A stretch of 64,000 nucleotides of DNA from Shewanella olleyana (GTDB taxonomy: Bacteria; Pseudomonadota; Gammaproteobacteria; Enterobacterales; Shewanellaceae), in contig NZ_JAKILD010000006.1 of the NCBI RefSeq assembly GCF_023283825.1, positions 62,001 to 126,000 on the forward strand, given 5' to 3'. Positions within the stretch are counted from its first letter, which is position 1; each line of letters starts with the position of its first letter. The notes under the pieces are model-generated. The model did no database searches and was not told the origin of the DNA. It worked only from the letters and a program-made list of their open reading frames with translations. A program made the position numbers and the translations under genes. Below are positions 8,008 through 17,070 of this stretch, piece by piece.

Positions 8008-8667
8008 ATGAGCTCAAATAAGCCTTCTAAAACACCTCGAGCTGCACCTCCTAAAGCACCGCCTAAAATGCCTATCAAGGCAAGCTCAGCTAAAGTTATC
8101 GCCGCAAGAGATACACTGGCAAGCCTTGTCACCAGTAAAGATGTTAAAGCAAAACAGCAACAACAAGCCCACCTTAAATATATTGCTGGTTACTCAACCA
8201 ATACCATAGAACAAGTTAAGCGCCATATCGCCAATGACAGCTTAGAACGCTTATTGTTAAGCCGATATCCACGGGTCCATGAGATCCGCACTGATAAAGC
8301 CCTATATGACTATGCAATGGAGTTTAAGCAGCAGTATTTGAAGCAATCAGATCCATTATCAAAAGTCATTTTTGATGAAAAGATAAGCCTAAGTCATCAA
8401 GCTCTGGGGCTACATACTTATGCTAATCGCGTTCAAGGCAGCAAAGTTAAAGCCAAAAACGAAATACGTATTTCATCAAGACTTAAATATGTGCCAGAGC
8501 CATTATTAAGAATGGTGGTGATACACGAGCTCGCTCACCTTAGAGAAAAAGACCATAACAAAGCCTTTTATCAATTGTGCACCTATATGACTGCTGATTA
8601 TCACCAGCTCGAATTAGATTTACGCTTACTACTAACATGTATTGAATTAGGTAAGACGCCGTATTAA
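8008..8667 (+). CDS. YgjP-like metallopeptidase-fold protein
   Basis: The C-terminal half carries the zinc motif VVIHELAHLREKDHNKAFYQL (HELAH at residues 173-177, third ligand His183), as in YgjP/WLM metal hydrolases. E. coli YgjP has been reported to act as a UTP pyrophosphatase rather than a peptidase. The first 45 residues are a low-complexity Lys/Ala/Pro tail that looks disordered. The length, 219 residues, exceeds E. coli YgjP (about 167) mainly through this tail. No good Shine-Dalgarno sequence precedes the ATG at 8008. It is upstream of an HNH gene by 32 bp and probably co-transcribed with it. Confidence 0.8.
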   Translation: MSSNKPSKTPRAAPPKAPPKMPIKASSAKVIAARDTLASLVTSKDVKAKQQQQAHLKYIAGYSTNTIEQVKRHIANDSLERLLLSRYPRVHEIRTDKALYDYAMEFKQQYLKQSDPLSKVIFDEKISLSHQALGLHTYANRVQGSKVKAKNEIRISSRLKYVPEPLLRMVVIHELAHLREKDHNKAFYQLCTYMTADYHQLELDLRLLLTCIELGKTPY

Positions 8668-8699
8668 CCTGATTAAGTCATTATTATTGAGACGTTATT

Positions 8700-9134
8700 A
8701 TGTATGTCGCTACTTATAGATCTGAAGGACGTAAAACTAAACGTTATAAATCAGAGAAATCTGCCCTAAAATCCATTCGTAACTGGTTAAAGCAACATGA
8801 GCAGCAAGGTTACTCTGTTGGCCTAATGGGGCCGGACATTCCCCCTACCGAATTTCATGATTGGGAATTAATGCCATTTGATGAGCCCAAAACGGTTTCG
8901 TTTTATAACAGCAAAAAATGGATTAATTTAAAAGCTGAAGCATTTGTTCGTTACGGGAATAAATGTGCTTGTTGCGGTCGCTCACCTGAAAACAATGTCA
9001 TCATGCACGTTGACCATATAAAGCCACGCTCAAAGTACCCTGAGCTCGCATTAGACATAAACAACCTACAAATACTTTGTGAGCACTGTAATACAGGAAA
9101 ATCTAACAAGTTTGAGACAAACTGGAGAGAATAA
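8700..9134 (+). CDS. HNH endonuclease domain protein
   Basis: The C-terminal 65 residues form an HNH nuclease domain: CACCGRSPE (first CxxC), then MHVDHIKPRSKYPEL with the catalytic His, ALDINNLQILCEHCNTGKSNK with the Asn and second CxxC zinc pair. The N-terminal 75 residues (MYVATYRSEGRKTKRYKSEK...) are basic and not recognised. It is free-standing, with no methylase or restriction partner nearby, so it may be a repair or nicking enzyme rather than part of a restriction system. It ends at a terminator shared with mepM. Confidence 0.85.
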   Translation: MYVATYRSEGRKTKRYKSEKSALKSIRNWLKQHEQQGYSVGLMGPDIPPTEFHDWELMPFDEPKTVSFYNSKKWINLKAEAFVRYGNKCACCGRSPENNVIMHVDHIKPRSKYPELALDINNLQILCEHCNTGKSNKFETNWRE

Positions 9135-9172
9135 AAAAACCGCCTTTAATCAATGATTAAAAGCGTTTTTTT
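9134..9172. terminator. Bidirectional terminator between HNH gene and mepM
   Basis: CGCCTTTAATC and GATTAAAAGCG pair around a 3-base loop with one mismatch. A-run before and T-run after the stem let it act for both the plus-strand HNH gene and the minus-strand mepM gene. Confidence 0.8.
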
Positions 9173-9201
9173 TAATTGATAAGAATAATTAAGCTAGTTG
9201 A

Positions 9202-10500
9202 TTAACCTAAATCCATCATCATTTGTTTGCTACTGACTAATTGTTTGAATTCTGCCATTTGCTTCTTAGGTAATACAGACGCTTCCACAATACTCACTTT
9301 CATAGGGTTCGCTGGGCGACCATTAACATGGAATTCATAGTGCAAGTGCGGCCCTGTCACTCTGCCAGTATTACCTGTTAAGCCAATCACTTGGCCACGC
9401 TTAACTCGCTGTCCTTTACGTACTAAGAATTTAGACAAGTGTAAGTAACGGGTTCTAATATTATTATCGTGCTCAATCACAATATACTTACCCGCAAAGC
9501 GGTGATTAGTAATCATTGATACCACACCATCTCCAGGTGCAACCACTCGAGTACCAATTGGCGTTGCGAAATCGGTTCCATTATGCGGTGATACACGCCC
9601 AGTAACAGGATGCTTACGATGCGGGTTAAAGTGAGAAGATAGTCGGAATTGACGCTCTAGCGGAATACGCTGGAAAGCGCTGGCTAAACCTTGACCACGC
9701 TCATCATAAAAATTGCCATCAACGTTTTGAAAGGCATTGACGTTATTTCTTCGCGTATTAATTCTTACCGCTTGTAACTGTGTATTCCCAGTTGAAACCC
9801 CTTCAATGTATTGATCGTTCATCAATACATTAAAAGTATCTCCTGCGCGTAAATCTCGCGAAAAATCGAGCTTGCTAGACAGTAAGGTTTCAATGGTTTG
9901 AATGTTTGCGGCGCTGAGTCCTGCTCGCTGAGCAGATAAATAGAACGAGCCATTAATCTCGCCACTAATAATACGATTTTGCCAGATGCCTTCGATATTT
10001 ATCTCTTCAACACCATAAGTGCCATCATCAAAGCGAGTGAATATCACTTGATAAGCTGGATTAAAATACAACTCAAGTTTGGTCAGGTTTTGTTGCTCGT
10101 CCTGAAAGAATTGAATTCGGTTGCCTAAAGACAATGTATCTAATGCCAGCACGTTTAAATCAGCCTCAAGCACCTTATACATGGTCTGTTGGCCAATGCC
10201 GGCTAGTTCGAATAAGTGACCTAAGGTGTCACCATTTTGAATCACACGCTCAAAATTAGGTTTGATTGGTTCAACAATTTCAAAAGTTGATGGCGTTTGT
10301 GTGATTAAGGATTCTATATCCAAAGCAACTGGAATGCGCTGAGAAGAAAACTCTTGCGGTGTTGGCCATAACAAAGCAGCTGCAACAACGAATACGCTGG
10401 CAAGTAATAGTTTTCGATGTAATGCAGGTAAGCTAGGCACTTTACTCAATCGTGCTTGTAACTCACCTCTGTTAGCTGAAAGCAATCTCGGGTCCGCCAT
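9202..10500 (-). CDS. mepM: Murein DD-endopeptidase, M23 family (MepM/YebA-like)
   Basis: MepM cleaves D-Ala-mDAP cross-links in peptidoglycan to let the sacculus grow. A transmembrane anchor lies at about residues 30-45 (LLLASVFVVAAALLWP). An OapA/LysM-like segment follows at about 80-130 (VIQNGDTLGHLFELAGI). The LytM catalytic domain has SPHNGTDFATP (His306, Asp310) and GPHLHYEFH (His385, His387), all four metal and catalytic residues present. Length 432 is close to E. coli MepM (440). It is monocistronic by spacing: 407 bp without a gene separates its start from sbcC. Confidence 0.93.
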   Translation of the reverse strand: MADPRLLSANRGELQARLSKVPSLPALHRKLLLASVFVVAAALLWPTPQEFSSQRIPVALDIESLITQTPSTFEIVEPIKPNFERVIQNGDTLGHLFELAGIGQQTMYKVLEADLNVLALDTLSLGNRIQFFQDEQQNLTKLELYFNPAYQVIFTRFDDGTYGVEEINIEGIWQNRIISGEINGSFYLSAQRAGLSAANIQTIETLLSSKLDFSRDLRAGDTFNVLMNDQYIEGVSTGNTQLQAVRINTRRNNVNAFQNVDGNFYDERGQGLASAFQRIPLERQFRLSSHFNPHRKHPVTGRVSPHNGTDFATPIGTRVVAPGDGVVSMITNHRFAGKYIVIEHDNNIRTRYLHLSKFLVRKGQRVKRGQVIGLTGNTGRVTGPHLHYEFHVNGRPANPMKVSIVEASVLPKKQMAEFKQLVSSKQMMMDLG

Positions 10501-10907
10501 TTATACGTAAAAAAGTAATACCTTTTAGCTAAGCCGAGTCGACAAGTTGTCAACCTACAGAATGCGTACTTAAGCACTAGAAGATATATTAGCGACCTGT
10601 TATACCAAATAAATAGCCTAATAAAAATATAAACTATCGTTTGAACTGCATAAATTTGAAGTAGACAAAGCCCGAGCGAACAGTATTTCTGCAGTCGATA
10701 AATGAAAGTAACATGCTTTGATAAAGTGTGTTATCAGAAGTTAGCGCAACCACTGATTGGTGAAACAAAGAACAAATTAACTGCCGCTTTAGAGTTAGCG
10801 AATTAAGTACGGTTTTAGCCAAAGCCATAAACCGCACTCAAAAATTATTTACAGACTCAAGAAATGGGTAACTGTCAGATCAAGTCTGAGCTACTACATA
10901 TAAAAAC
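10501..10907. other. Intergenic gap, no supported gene
   Basis: A 407-bp gap between the mepM start and the sbcC stop. It holds open frames of up to 67 codons, but none with a recognisable protein or good start site. Around 10810-10834 CGGTTT/AAACCG can form a hairpin without a T-run. The gap should contain the mepM promoter, which I cannot fix. Confidence 0.4.
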
Positions 10908-13900
10908 TTAGCTTGCTGGCGCCTCGAACTTATATTCAGCTTGTAAGCGACTCACTCCGAGTCCATTCATCTTATCCACTTTGATTTGCACACTAATACG
11001 CTCTTTCATCGCTTCAATATGACTAATAACCCCAATCATTTTGCCTGAAGCATTAAGGTTATCTAGTGCATCTAACGCTGTGTCTAACGTTTGGCTATCC
11101 AAAGTGCCAAAACCTTCATCTAAAAACAGCGAATCAATACTGGTTTTATGACTGACCAAATCTGATAGCGCTAAAGCCAATGCTAAGCTGACTAAAAAGC
11201 TTTCACCTCCAGATAAAGTCCGCGTGTCACGCACCGCATCACCTTGCCAAGTATCCAAGACTTGAAGTTCAAGCGCCTCTGATTGCTTACGCTCTAACAA
11301 ATAACGACCTTGCAACCTGTCCAGTTGACGGTTCGCCAACGTGACCAGATGATCCAACGTTAGCCCTTGAGCAAATTTACGGAATTTATCACCTCTTTGC
11401 GATCCAATAAGAGAATGTAAATAGGCCACATCATCATAGTCTTGTTTTGCTTGAGTCAGTTGCTGAATTAATTGCTGCTGATTAGCTCGTTTGCTCTCAT
11501 CTTCTTGTAACTGATGCGTCACCTGCCATAACTGTTGCTTCACTTCTGCAAGACTCGTTTCAACTTGTTGAAGAAGCTCCCCCACTTGTTCTATGGTTTT
11601 ATCAACATGTTCAAGCTGGTAATCCAGTTGACTGCCCTGAGCAGTTAATTCTAAAAATTGACTGTTTGCTTGCTCTACTAAGGTATTGGCTTTAACGATT
11701 TCTTGCTCTAACTGCTGTTTAAGTTGTTGTAGTGATTTACGTTGCTCGCTTGGCATTACCGCTTGCTCAAATTCAGCTTGGCTTGCAAACGGGCTTTGGG
11801 ATAACGCCTTATCAAACGCGCTTTTCGCGTCATTTAATTCCTGAGTTAAGCGCTCAACTTGTTGCTGATTCGCTTGAAGCTGAGCAACAGCCTTATCAAG
11901 TTGCTGCTGCATACTTGCCCGCGTATCACTAACTTGAGTTAACGCTTGCTCGGCTTGTAGCAATAACTGTTGGCTTTTGTGTTTCTCATCAGTACATTGC
12001 TTATCGGCAAATAAATCAAAGCGTTGCTTAGAAATAATACCGAGCTCTGCGGTAACTTGCGCTAATTGAGTATCAGTCACGCCCAGTTGAGCACTAATAT
12101 CTTGATGTTGAGTTAACAGGTTCGCCGCTTTTTGCTCGGATAACTTATGCTGCTGAGCTAATTGCCCTTGCTCCTCAATAGCTTGTAGCCATTGAGTTAT
12201 CTGCCCCTCTAACTCTGCTAGCCAAGATCCAAACTGGTTCATTTCAGGCATAGTTAACCCTGCATTTTGCACGCTAGTTTGGCTATCAGCTAATAGCTGT
12301 GCAAGTTGCTGCTGAACGTCTTGTTGCTGTTGTTGAACTTGTTGCAATTTTTGCTGTTGAGTTTGGGTTTGCTGGGTCAGTAAATTTAGCTGATGCTGTT
12401 GCTGCTCCGCTTGAGATTGAGCCAGTTGGAATTGTTCAACTAATTGTTGATGTACACCATTATGCTCACGAACTTGACTAAGCTGTTGATGTAATTGCAG
12501 TTGCTGCTGCTCTGATTGCTCAACAAATTGGTTAAGTAATTGACTATCAATCACATGATTAACTGGCGCAAGGTGGTTTAAAGCTAGGCGTTCAATAATT
12601 TGCTGATACTCTGCTAAATATTGCTCACATTGTTGCTGCTGCTTTGTTTGCTGTGCAGCTAACAACTCAAGCTGGTTATGACACTGCTTAATATCAAAAT
12701 TAAGCTGCTCGCCTTTGGTTTTAATAATATTTAATGCATCTGACTGAGTTTGAAAACGCACTTCAGTATCACTGACATCTATCGCTTGATACTGATCAAC
12801 TAAAGGATGTTCAGTAGCGCCACATAAAGCGCACGGCTCACCTTGAATTAATTTAGCGCGCTCGGCAGTGAGATTAACAATTTGCTGCTCTTGTTTAAGC
12901 AGGTTTTGTAAATCTTTTACCTGTTGATTTTTCTCGCTCCATTCACTGCGCACTTGATTAAGCTGCAGCTCTATTTTTGCAACCTGTTCGGTAAGCTGAG
13001 TTGAGTCATTCAAGCCTTTAGTTAATTCTTGCTGCACCTCAGAGTGTAACTGCGATAATTGCTGCAACCTGCTGCGAGAGACTTGCTGGTCAATGAGGTT
13101 CTGGTATTCAGCCTGTAATGCAGACTCTGAACTTGTCCCAAGCAATTGTGTTAACTGTTGATCACTGGCTTGGCATGCCGCTGATTTAGTTTTGGCATCA
13201 GCTTGAAGCTGCGCCAAATGATGTTGATGCCGTTCAAGTTGCTGCTGATGCTGTAAGCCCTGTTGATTATGCGCCTCAATTGAAGCTATCAACTCGTTAT
13301 CTTTTTCGACTAGACCAACATAGCTTGTCGCCTGCTGCTTCCACACCGCAATATGACTTTGAATCAACTGCCCTTGAGGGAAACGCTCAATCAGCTGGAC
13401 ATTATTGCTCTGAGCTTGCTGTATGGTATTTAATTCAGCGTGAGTTTGAGTTTGCTCACTCTCCAAACTTTGTATTTGCGTGAGCTGTTGTTGCTTGGCC
13501 TTTTGTTGCTGAGTAACCTCAAATTTCAGTTGCTCAATTTTGTTGTCTAATGGCTGAACTTGCAGCTCGATTAAGCTGATTAATTGCTGATGCTGCTGCT
13601 TTTGTTGATCACAAGCTAGCTGTTTAACATCGTGCTGAACCACAGCTTGATCAAAACTTGTTTGATGCTGCAAGCGATCATGAGTCAGTGCCTGCTGCTT
13701 GTTTTCAGCTTGAGCGTGAAGCTCGTTAAGCTTATTTAAGCTACTAAACAGAGGTGCGATGATTTGTGCAGGCTCACTCGCGGTGAATTTTGCAAGTAAT
13801 GGCGCTTGCGCTGACTTTTCCGCTTCTGCTGCGGCTAAATCTTGTTGGCTTTTATCAAGCTGCAACTGCGTTTTATAGTAACTCTGCGCCCAAGTCAGCT

Positions 13901-14633
13901 GCTGTTGATACTGCTTCACTTGGGTTTGTAACTGAATAGATTGCTGCTCTAGTTTTTGTGCATCTGCGCGTTTATCAGAAATTTCGGTTTCAGTTAACAA
14001 TTCAACGCTATCAGTTTTAGCCTCTAGCAGTTTAAGACTCTGCTTTGCTTCACTAAAGTTAACGTGAACTTGTTCTGAAATCAGGCCATAAATTTCGGTG
14101 CCAGTTAACTCTTCTAATAGTTCCGCCCTATCATTAGCATCAGCATTCAAAAAGGCGGCAAACTGCCCTTGTGATAGCATCATAGACTTGGTGAATCTGG
14201 CAAAATCTAAACCCGTAACCGATTCTGTTAATTCAGTTTTCTGTTTGACTTGGCTAGCAAGAATTTTTCCTGAATCAAGTTCTGCAAGTTCAACTTGCGC
14301 ATCTTGCAAATTACCGTCAATTTGGCCTCGTGAACGACGTTGGCTCCAAAAAGCGCGGTAGCCTTTGCCTTTCACTTCAAACTCAACCTCAGCCAAACAA
14401 TCACTGGTGCCGCGAGTCATCAATTCATTAGTGGTTTTAGAGATCACTTTTAAACGAGGTGTTCTGTGATAAAGCGCCAGACAAATTGCATCTAAAATGG
14501 TGGTTTTACCCGAGCCTGTCGGCCCAGTGATGGCAAACAAGCCATTTTCTTTAAAAGGTGACTGAGTAAAATCAATCTTCCATTCATTTTTCAGCGAGTT
14601 TATATTTTTAAATCGTAAGCTGAGGATTTTCAT
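10908..14633 (-). CDS. sbcC: Exonuclease subunit SbcC (Rad50-like)
   Basis: SbcC is the SMC-like ATPase of the SbcCD complex, which opens hairpins and degrades DNA ends blocked by protein. The N terminus has Walker A (ITGPTGSGKTTILDAICLAL). The C terminus has the signature LSGGESFLVSLALALA and Walker B DSLFLDEGFGTLD. Between them lie two long Gln/Leu-rich coiled-coil arms, with the zinc hook CALC near residue 600 (GEPCALCGATEHP). The arms are unusually rich in Gln. The length of 1241 is above E. coli SbcC (1048). Its ATG overlaps the sbcD stop by four bases (ATGA), so the two are translationally coupled. Confidence 0.95.
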   Translation of the reverse strand: MKILSLRFKNINSLKNEWKIDFTQSPFKENGLFAITGPTGSGKTTILDAICLALYHRTPRLKVISKTTNELMTRGTSDCLAEVEFEVKGKGYRAFWSQRRSRGQIDGNLQDAQVELAELDSGKILASQVKQKTELTESVTGLDFARFTKSMMLSQGQFAAFLNADANDRAELLEELTGTEIYGLISEQVHVNFSEAKQSLKLLEAKTDSVELLTETEISDKRADAQKLEQQSIQLQTQVKQYQQQLTWAQSYYKTQLQLDKSQQDLAAAEAEKSAQAPLLAKFTASEPAQIIAPLFSSLNKLNELHAQAENKQQALTHDRLQHQTSFDQAVVQHDVKQLACDQQKQQHQQLISLIELQVQPLDNKIEQLKFEVTQQQKAKQQQLTQIQSLESEQTQTHAELNTIQQAQSNNVQLIERFPQGQLIQSHIAVWKQQATSYVGLVEKDNELIASIEAHNQQGLQHQQQLERHQHHLAQLQADAKTKSAACQASDQQLTQLLGTSSESALQAEYQNLIDQQVSRSRLQQLSQLHSEVQQELTKGLNDSTQLTEQVAKIELQLNQVRSEWSEKNQQVKDLQNLLKQEQQIVNLTAERAKLIQGEPCALCGATEHPLVDQYQAIDVSDTEVRFQTQSDALNIIKTKGEQLNFDIKQCHNQLELLAAQQTKQQQQCEQYLAEYQQIIERLALNHLAPVNHVIDSQLLNQFVEQSEQQQLQLHQQLSQVREHNGVHQQLVEQFQLAQSQAEQQQHQLNLLTQQTQTQQQKLQQVQQQQQDVQQQLAQLLADSQTSVQNAGLTMPEMNQFGSWLAELEGQITQWLQAIEEQGQLAQQHKLSEQKAANLLTQHQDISAQLGVTDTQLAQVTAELGIISKQRFDLFADKQCTDEKHKSQQLLLQAEQALTQVSDTRASMQQQLDKAVAQLQANQQQVERLTQELNDAKSAFDKALSQSPFASQAEFEQAVMPSEQRKSLQQLKQQLEQEIVKANTLVEQANSQFLELTAQGSQLDYQLEHVDKTIEQVGELLQQVETSLAEVKQQLWQVTHQLQEDESKRANQQQLIQQLTQAKQDYDDVAYLHSLIGSQRGDKFRKFAQGLTLDHLVTLANRQLDRLQGRYLLERKQSEALELQVLDTWQGDAVRDTRTLSGGESFLVSLALALALSDLVSHKTSIDSLFLDEGFGTLDSQTLDTALDALDNLNASGKMIGVISHIEAMKERISVQIKVDKMNGLGVSRLQAEYKFEAPAS

Positions 14634-15991
14634 GCTTTATCCTCCCCAAGGTCAGCCTTACTCACCTTGCTAGCGCCAGTATCTAGGTTAGCGTTTGTAT
14701 CTCGGCTAGTATTTGTATCTAAGTTAGCGTCAGAATCTAGGTTAGTGCTTCGCTCTTCGACTTGGGCAACCACCTGCTTAAATTGAGACTTCACTCTGGA
14801 TAAGCGCGCTTGTTGCTCAGGTTCTGAAAAGTCCTCTTGGGCTAGTCTTCGCGCGAAAACATCATCCACAGACAACTCTGATAAGGTTTCGTTATCTAAT
14901 TGCTCTATTTGCTGCTGACGCTGACTGCGAGCACGTTTAAGCTGCAAAACCTCCACGGCTAAAGGTTCAGTAATATCCGCAATACGAGTCTGTAAATCGC
15001 TTAAAAAGTCCTGCTGAGCCACCTCAATACTTAACCAAGTTGTTTTTTGAGGAGTCATTGATTCAGCATCACTAAGCTTGCACTCAAATTCAGTTAAGGC
15101 TTGTTCAATATCCGCTAAACTGCCTTTTAAGCTTGCCATCGCTTGAAAACGTGGCACTTCGATGGCTTTAACGTCTGCAAGGCTCGCCTGATTAAATTCG
15201 GCTAAAAATACACTCTTCTCACCTGACAACTCATCAAAACTGAGTGGAATTGGCGAGCCGCTATAGCGAATATGTTCAGTCTTTGCGATTTTTTGTGGTC
15301 GATGAATGTGCCCTAATGCGATGTAATCTGCATCAGGAAAAAGCGTTGCATTAAACGCATCAAGACTACCAATATAAATATCTCTGACTGATTCACTGGT
15401 ACTCGCGCCCACTGTAGTCAAATGACCTGTGGCAATAATAGGTAATGCTTGAGGTTGCTGCTTATTAATGCGCTGAGCCTCACTGAAACATTGCTCATAT
15501 AAGGAGGCAATTTCATTACCAAGCTTTCGCTGTTTATCAGTGCTCGACTCACCCGATTGACTAAGCACTAGATCACGGGGACGTAAATATGGCAAGGCAC
15601 AAACGATGGCACAGGGGTTTTGCTGCTTATCATTAACAACCACTATGTGTTCACTTACATCATCTAACGCACCAGGAATAACGGTGGCATTAAGGCATTC
15701 CAGTAGCTGCTTAGACTCACCGAGCGTCGCAACCGAGTCGTGATTACCACCTAATACAATAAGCTTACAACCTGTCGTTTGGATGTCGACAATGAACTGA
15801 TTATAAAGGCAGCGAGCATAACTTGGCGGCGTGCCTGTATCAAAAATATCACCAGCAATAATCAGCGCATCCACATCATGAAGCTGTATTTGCTCTAATA
15901 ACCACTGCATGAACAATTGATGCTCTTGGGCGCGGCTTTTTCCGTAAAAGTTCTGACCTAAATGCCAATCCGAAGTGTGAATAATGCGCAT
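14630..15991 (-). CDS. sbcD: Exonuclease subunit SbcD (Mre11-like)
   Basis: SbcD is the Mn-dependent nuclease of SbcCD. The phosphoesterase motifs are all present: TSDWHLG, AGDIFDTGTP, GGNHDS, ATGHL and GHIHRPQ. The 453-residue protein is longer than E. coli SbcD (400) because of a C-terminal tail after about residue 410 built of six-residue imperfect repeats (NLDSDA, NLDTNT, NLDTGA style). These are encoded by the 18-bp tandem repeat at 14679-14750. The ATG at 15991 has AAGG five bases upstream. It is first in an sbcD-sbcC operon. Confidence 0.95.
   Translation of the reverse strand: MRIIHTSDWHLGQNFYGKSRAQEHQLFMQWLLEQIQLHDVDALIIAGDIFDTGTPPSYARCLYNQFIVDIQTTGCKLIVLGGNHDSVATLGESKQLLECLNATVIPGALDDVSEHIVVVNDKQQNPCAIVCALPYLRPRDLVLSQSGESSTDKQRKLGNEIASLYEQCFSEAQRINKQQPQALPIIATGHLTTVGASTSESVRDIYIGSLDAFNATLFPDADYIALGHIHRPQKIAKTEHIRYSGSPIPLSFDELSGEKSVFLAEFNQASLADVKAIEVPRFQAMASLKGSLADIEQALTEFECKLSDAESMTPQKTTWLSIEVAQQDFLSDLQTRIADITEPLAVEVLQLKRARSQRQQQIEQLDNETLSELSVDDVFARRLAQEDFSEPEQQARLSRVKSQFKQVVAQVEERSTNLDSDANLDTNTSRDTNANLDTGASKVSKADLGEDKA
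14679..14750. repeat. 18-bp tandem repeat, four units, inside sbcD
   Basis: Units 14679-14696, 14697-14714, 14715-14732 and 14733-14750 share the pattern G(T/A)ATCT-GG-TAG-G. Being 6 codons long, each unit adds a hexapeptide to the SbcD C terminus without shifting frame. A weaker partial unit may precede it on the lower-coordinate side. Confidence 0.8.
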
Positions 15992-16052
15992 GAAAACCTT
16001 TTTAAAATCGTAATTTGAATACTTGATCTAACAATCCGTGTATATCGAACCA

Positions 16053-16814
16053 TTAACCGTATTGAGCCCATAGTAATTTAAAGCTCATCAAAAATGACAT
16101 GGTCACAACAAGAGGCTTAATTATCTTCACGCCTTTTGACATCACTAAACGCGAACCTAGAGTCGCGCCGATGGCTTGGCCTACCAGCATAATCAAACCT
16201 AAAACAATAAAGACTTGTCCACCAATCAAAAAGAAAATCAGTGACGATATATTGGTAGCAAAATTAAGGATTTTGGCGTGAGCAGTGGCTTTAGCTAATC
16301 CGTAGCCTGCAAGTGATACAAACGCGAGCGCGAAAAAGCTTCCGGTTCCAGGTCCAAAAAAACCATCATAAAAACCCACGCCTAGCGCTGCGGTAAAAGC
16401 AAACATGGTTGGGGTTAACACTTGTTGTTTATCATCCTCGGAAATCTTTTTCGAAAATAAGAAATAACAACCAATAGCTAAGATTAAGAAAGGTAGTACA
16501 AGCTGTAAAATAGTCACATCAATCATCTGCACTATGATGGTACCGACAGCAGCGCCAACAAATGCACAAATAATGGAAAGCCTTGCTTGCTTTAGGTTAA
16601 TCATTCCTTTGCGAATGAAATACAAACTGGCAAAAAAGCTACCACCACAGGCTTGTAGTTTATTGGTGCCAAGCGCAGCCGCTGGAGGTAAGCCCGCCCA
16701 CATTAAAGCAGGAATAGTGAGTAAACCGCCGCCCCCAGCTATCGCATCAATAAAGCCAGCGAGAATAGCGACAAAGAATAGAATGATAGCGATTTGTAAG
16801 GTCAGTTCGAACAT
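16053..16814 (-). CDS. TSUP family permease (TauE/SafE/YfcA-like)
   Basis: A 253-residue inner-membrane protein with about eight hydrophobic segments. It has the two TSUP signatures: near the N terminus GFIDAIAGGGGLLTIPAL followed by ALGTNKLQ, and in the second half GFYDGFFGPGTGSF followed by AKILNFATN. TSUP proteins export or import sulfur-containing organic anions; the substrate here is unknown. Closest in memory to YfcA. It lies upstream of sbcD by 61 bp, in the same direction, but there is no evidence that they share function. Confidence 0.88.
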   Translation of the reverse strand: MFELTLQIAIILFFVAILAGFIDAIAGGGGLLTIPALMWAGLPPAAALGTNKLQACGGSFFASLYFIRKGMINLKQARLSIICAFVGAAVGTIIVQMIDVTILQLVLPFLILAIGCYFLFSKKISEDDKQQVLTPTMFAFTAALGVGFYDGFFGPGTGSFFALAFVSLAGYGLAKATAHAKILNFATNISSLIFFLIGGQVFIVLGLIMLVGQAIGATLGSRLVMSKGVKIIKPLVVTMSFLMSFKLLWAQYG

Positions 16815-16968
16815 GGGAATTTTCTTGAATTATTATTTATAGGCCATTAGACCTGCTTTAAAAGTAAAATTCAAAAGCTATCTTTAACAAACGTAAGATT
16901 GGCTAATTTATAAAACTAATTGCAAGAAACCATTAACAATTTTACCGTTTTATTAAACCACAAACGTG

Positions 16969-16992
16969 AAAAAGCAGCCGAAGCTGCTTTTT
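16969..16992 (-). terminator. Terminator after the DASS transporter
   Basis: AAAAAGCAGC / GCTGCTTTTT with a four-base loop that reads TTCG on the minus strand, followed by T residues. It lies 78 bp after the transporter stop. It is symmetric enough to act in both directions. Confidence 0.85.
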
Positions 16993-17038
16993 ACTTTTCT
17001 AATACTTTTACTTTTCTAATGCTTTTACTTTTTAATGC
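16989..17038. repeat. 17-bp tandem repeat, about three units
   Basis: TTTTACTTTTCTAATAC (16989-17005), TTTTACTTTTCTAATGC (17006-17022) and a 16-bp copy lacking one base (17023-17038). The array begins inside the T-run arm of the terminator and lies between it and the transporter stop. Confidence 0.75.
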
Positions 17039-17070
17039 TAGGGCTAAGTCCTTAAACAATTAAGCGTAAA

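Noticed and set aside
8700-9134. Type II restriction system including the HNH gene
   Set aside because: No DNA methyltransferase or specificity gene is adjacent.
10634-10837. 67-codon frame in the mepM-sbcC gap
   Set aside because: No ribosome site, no family recognised and composition like non-coding sequence.
13280-13483. Plus-strand frames inside sbcC and smc
   Set aside because: Long Gln/Leu coiled-coil genes give repetitive antisense frames; none has its own start signals.
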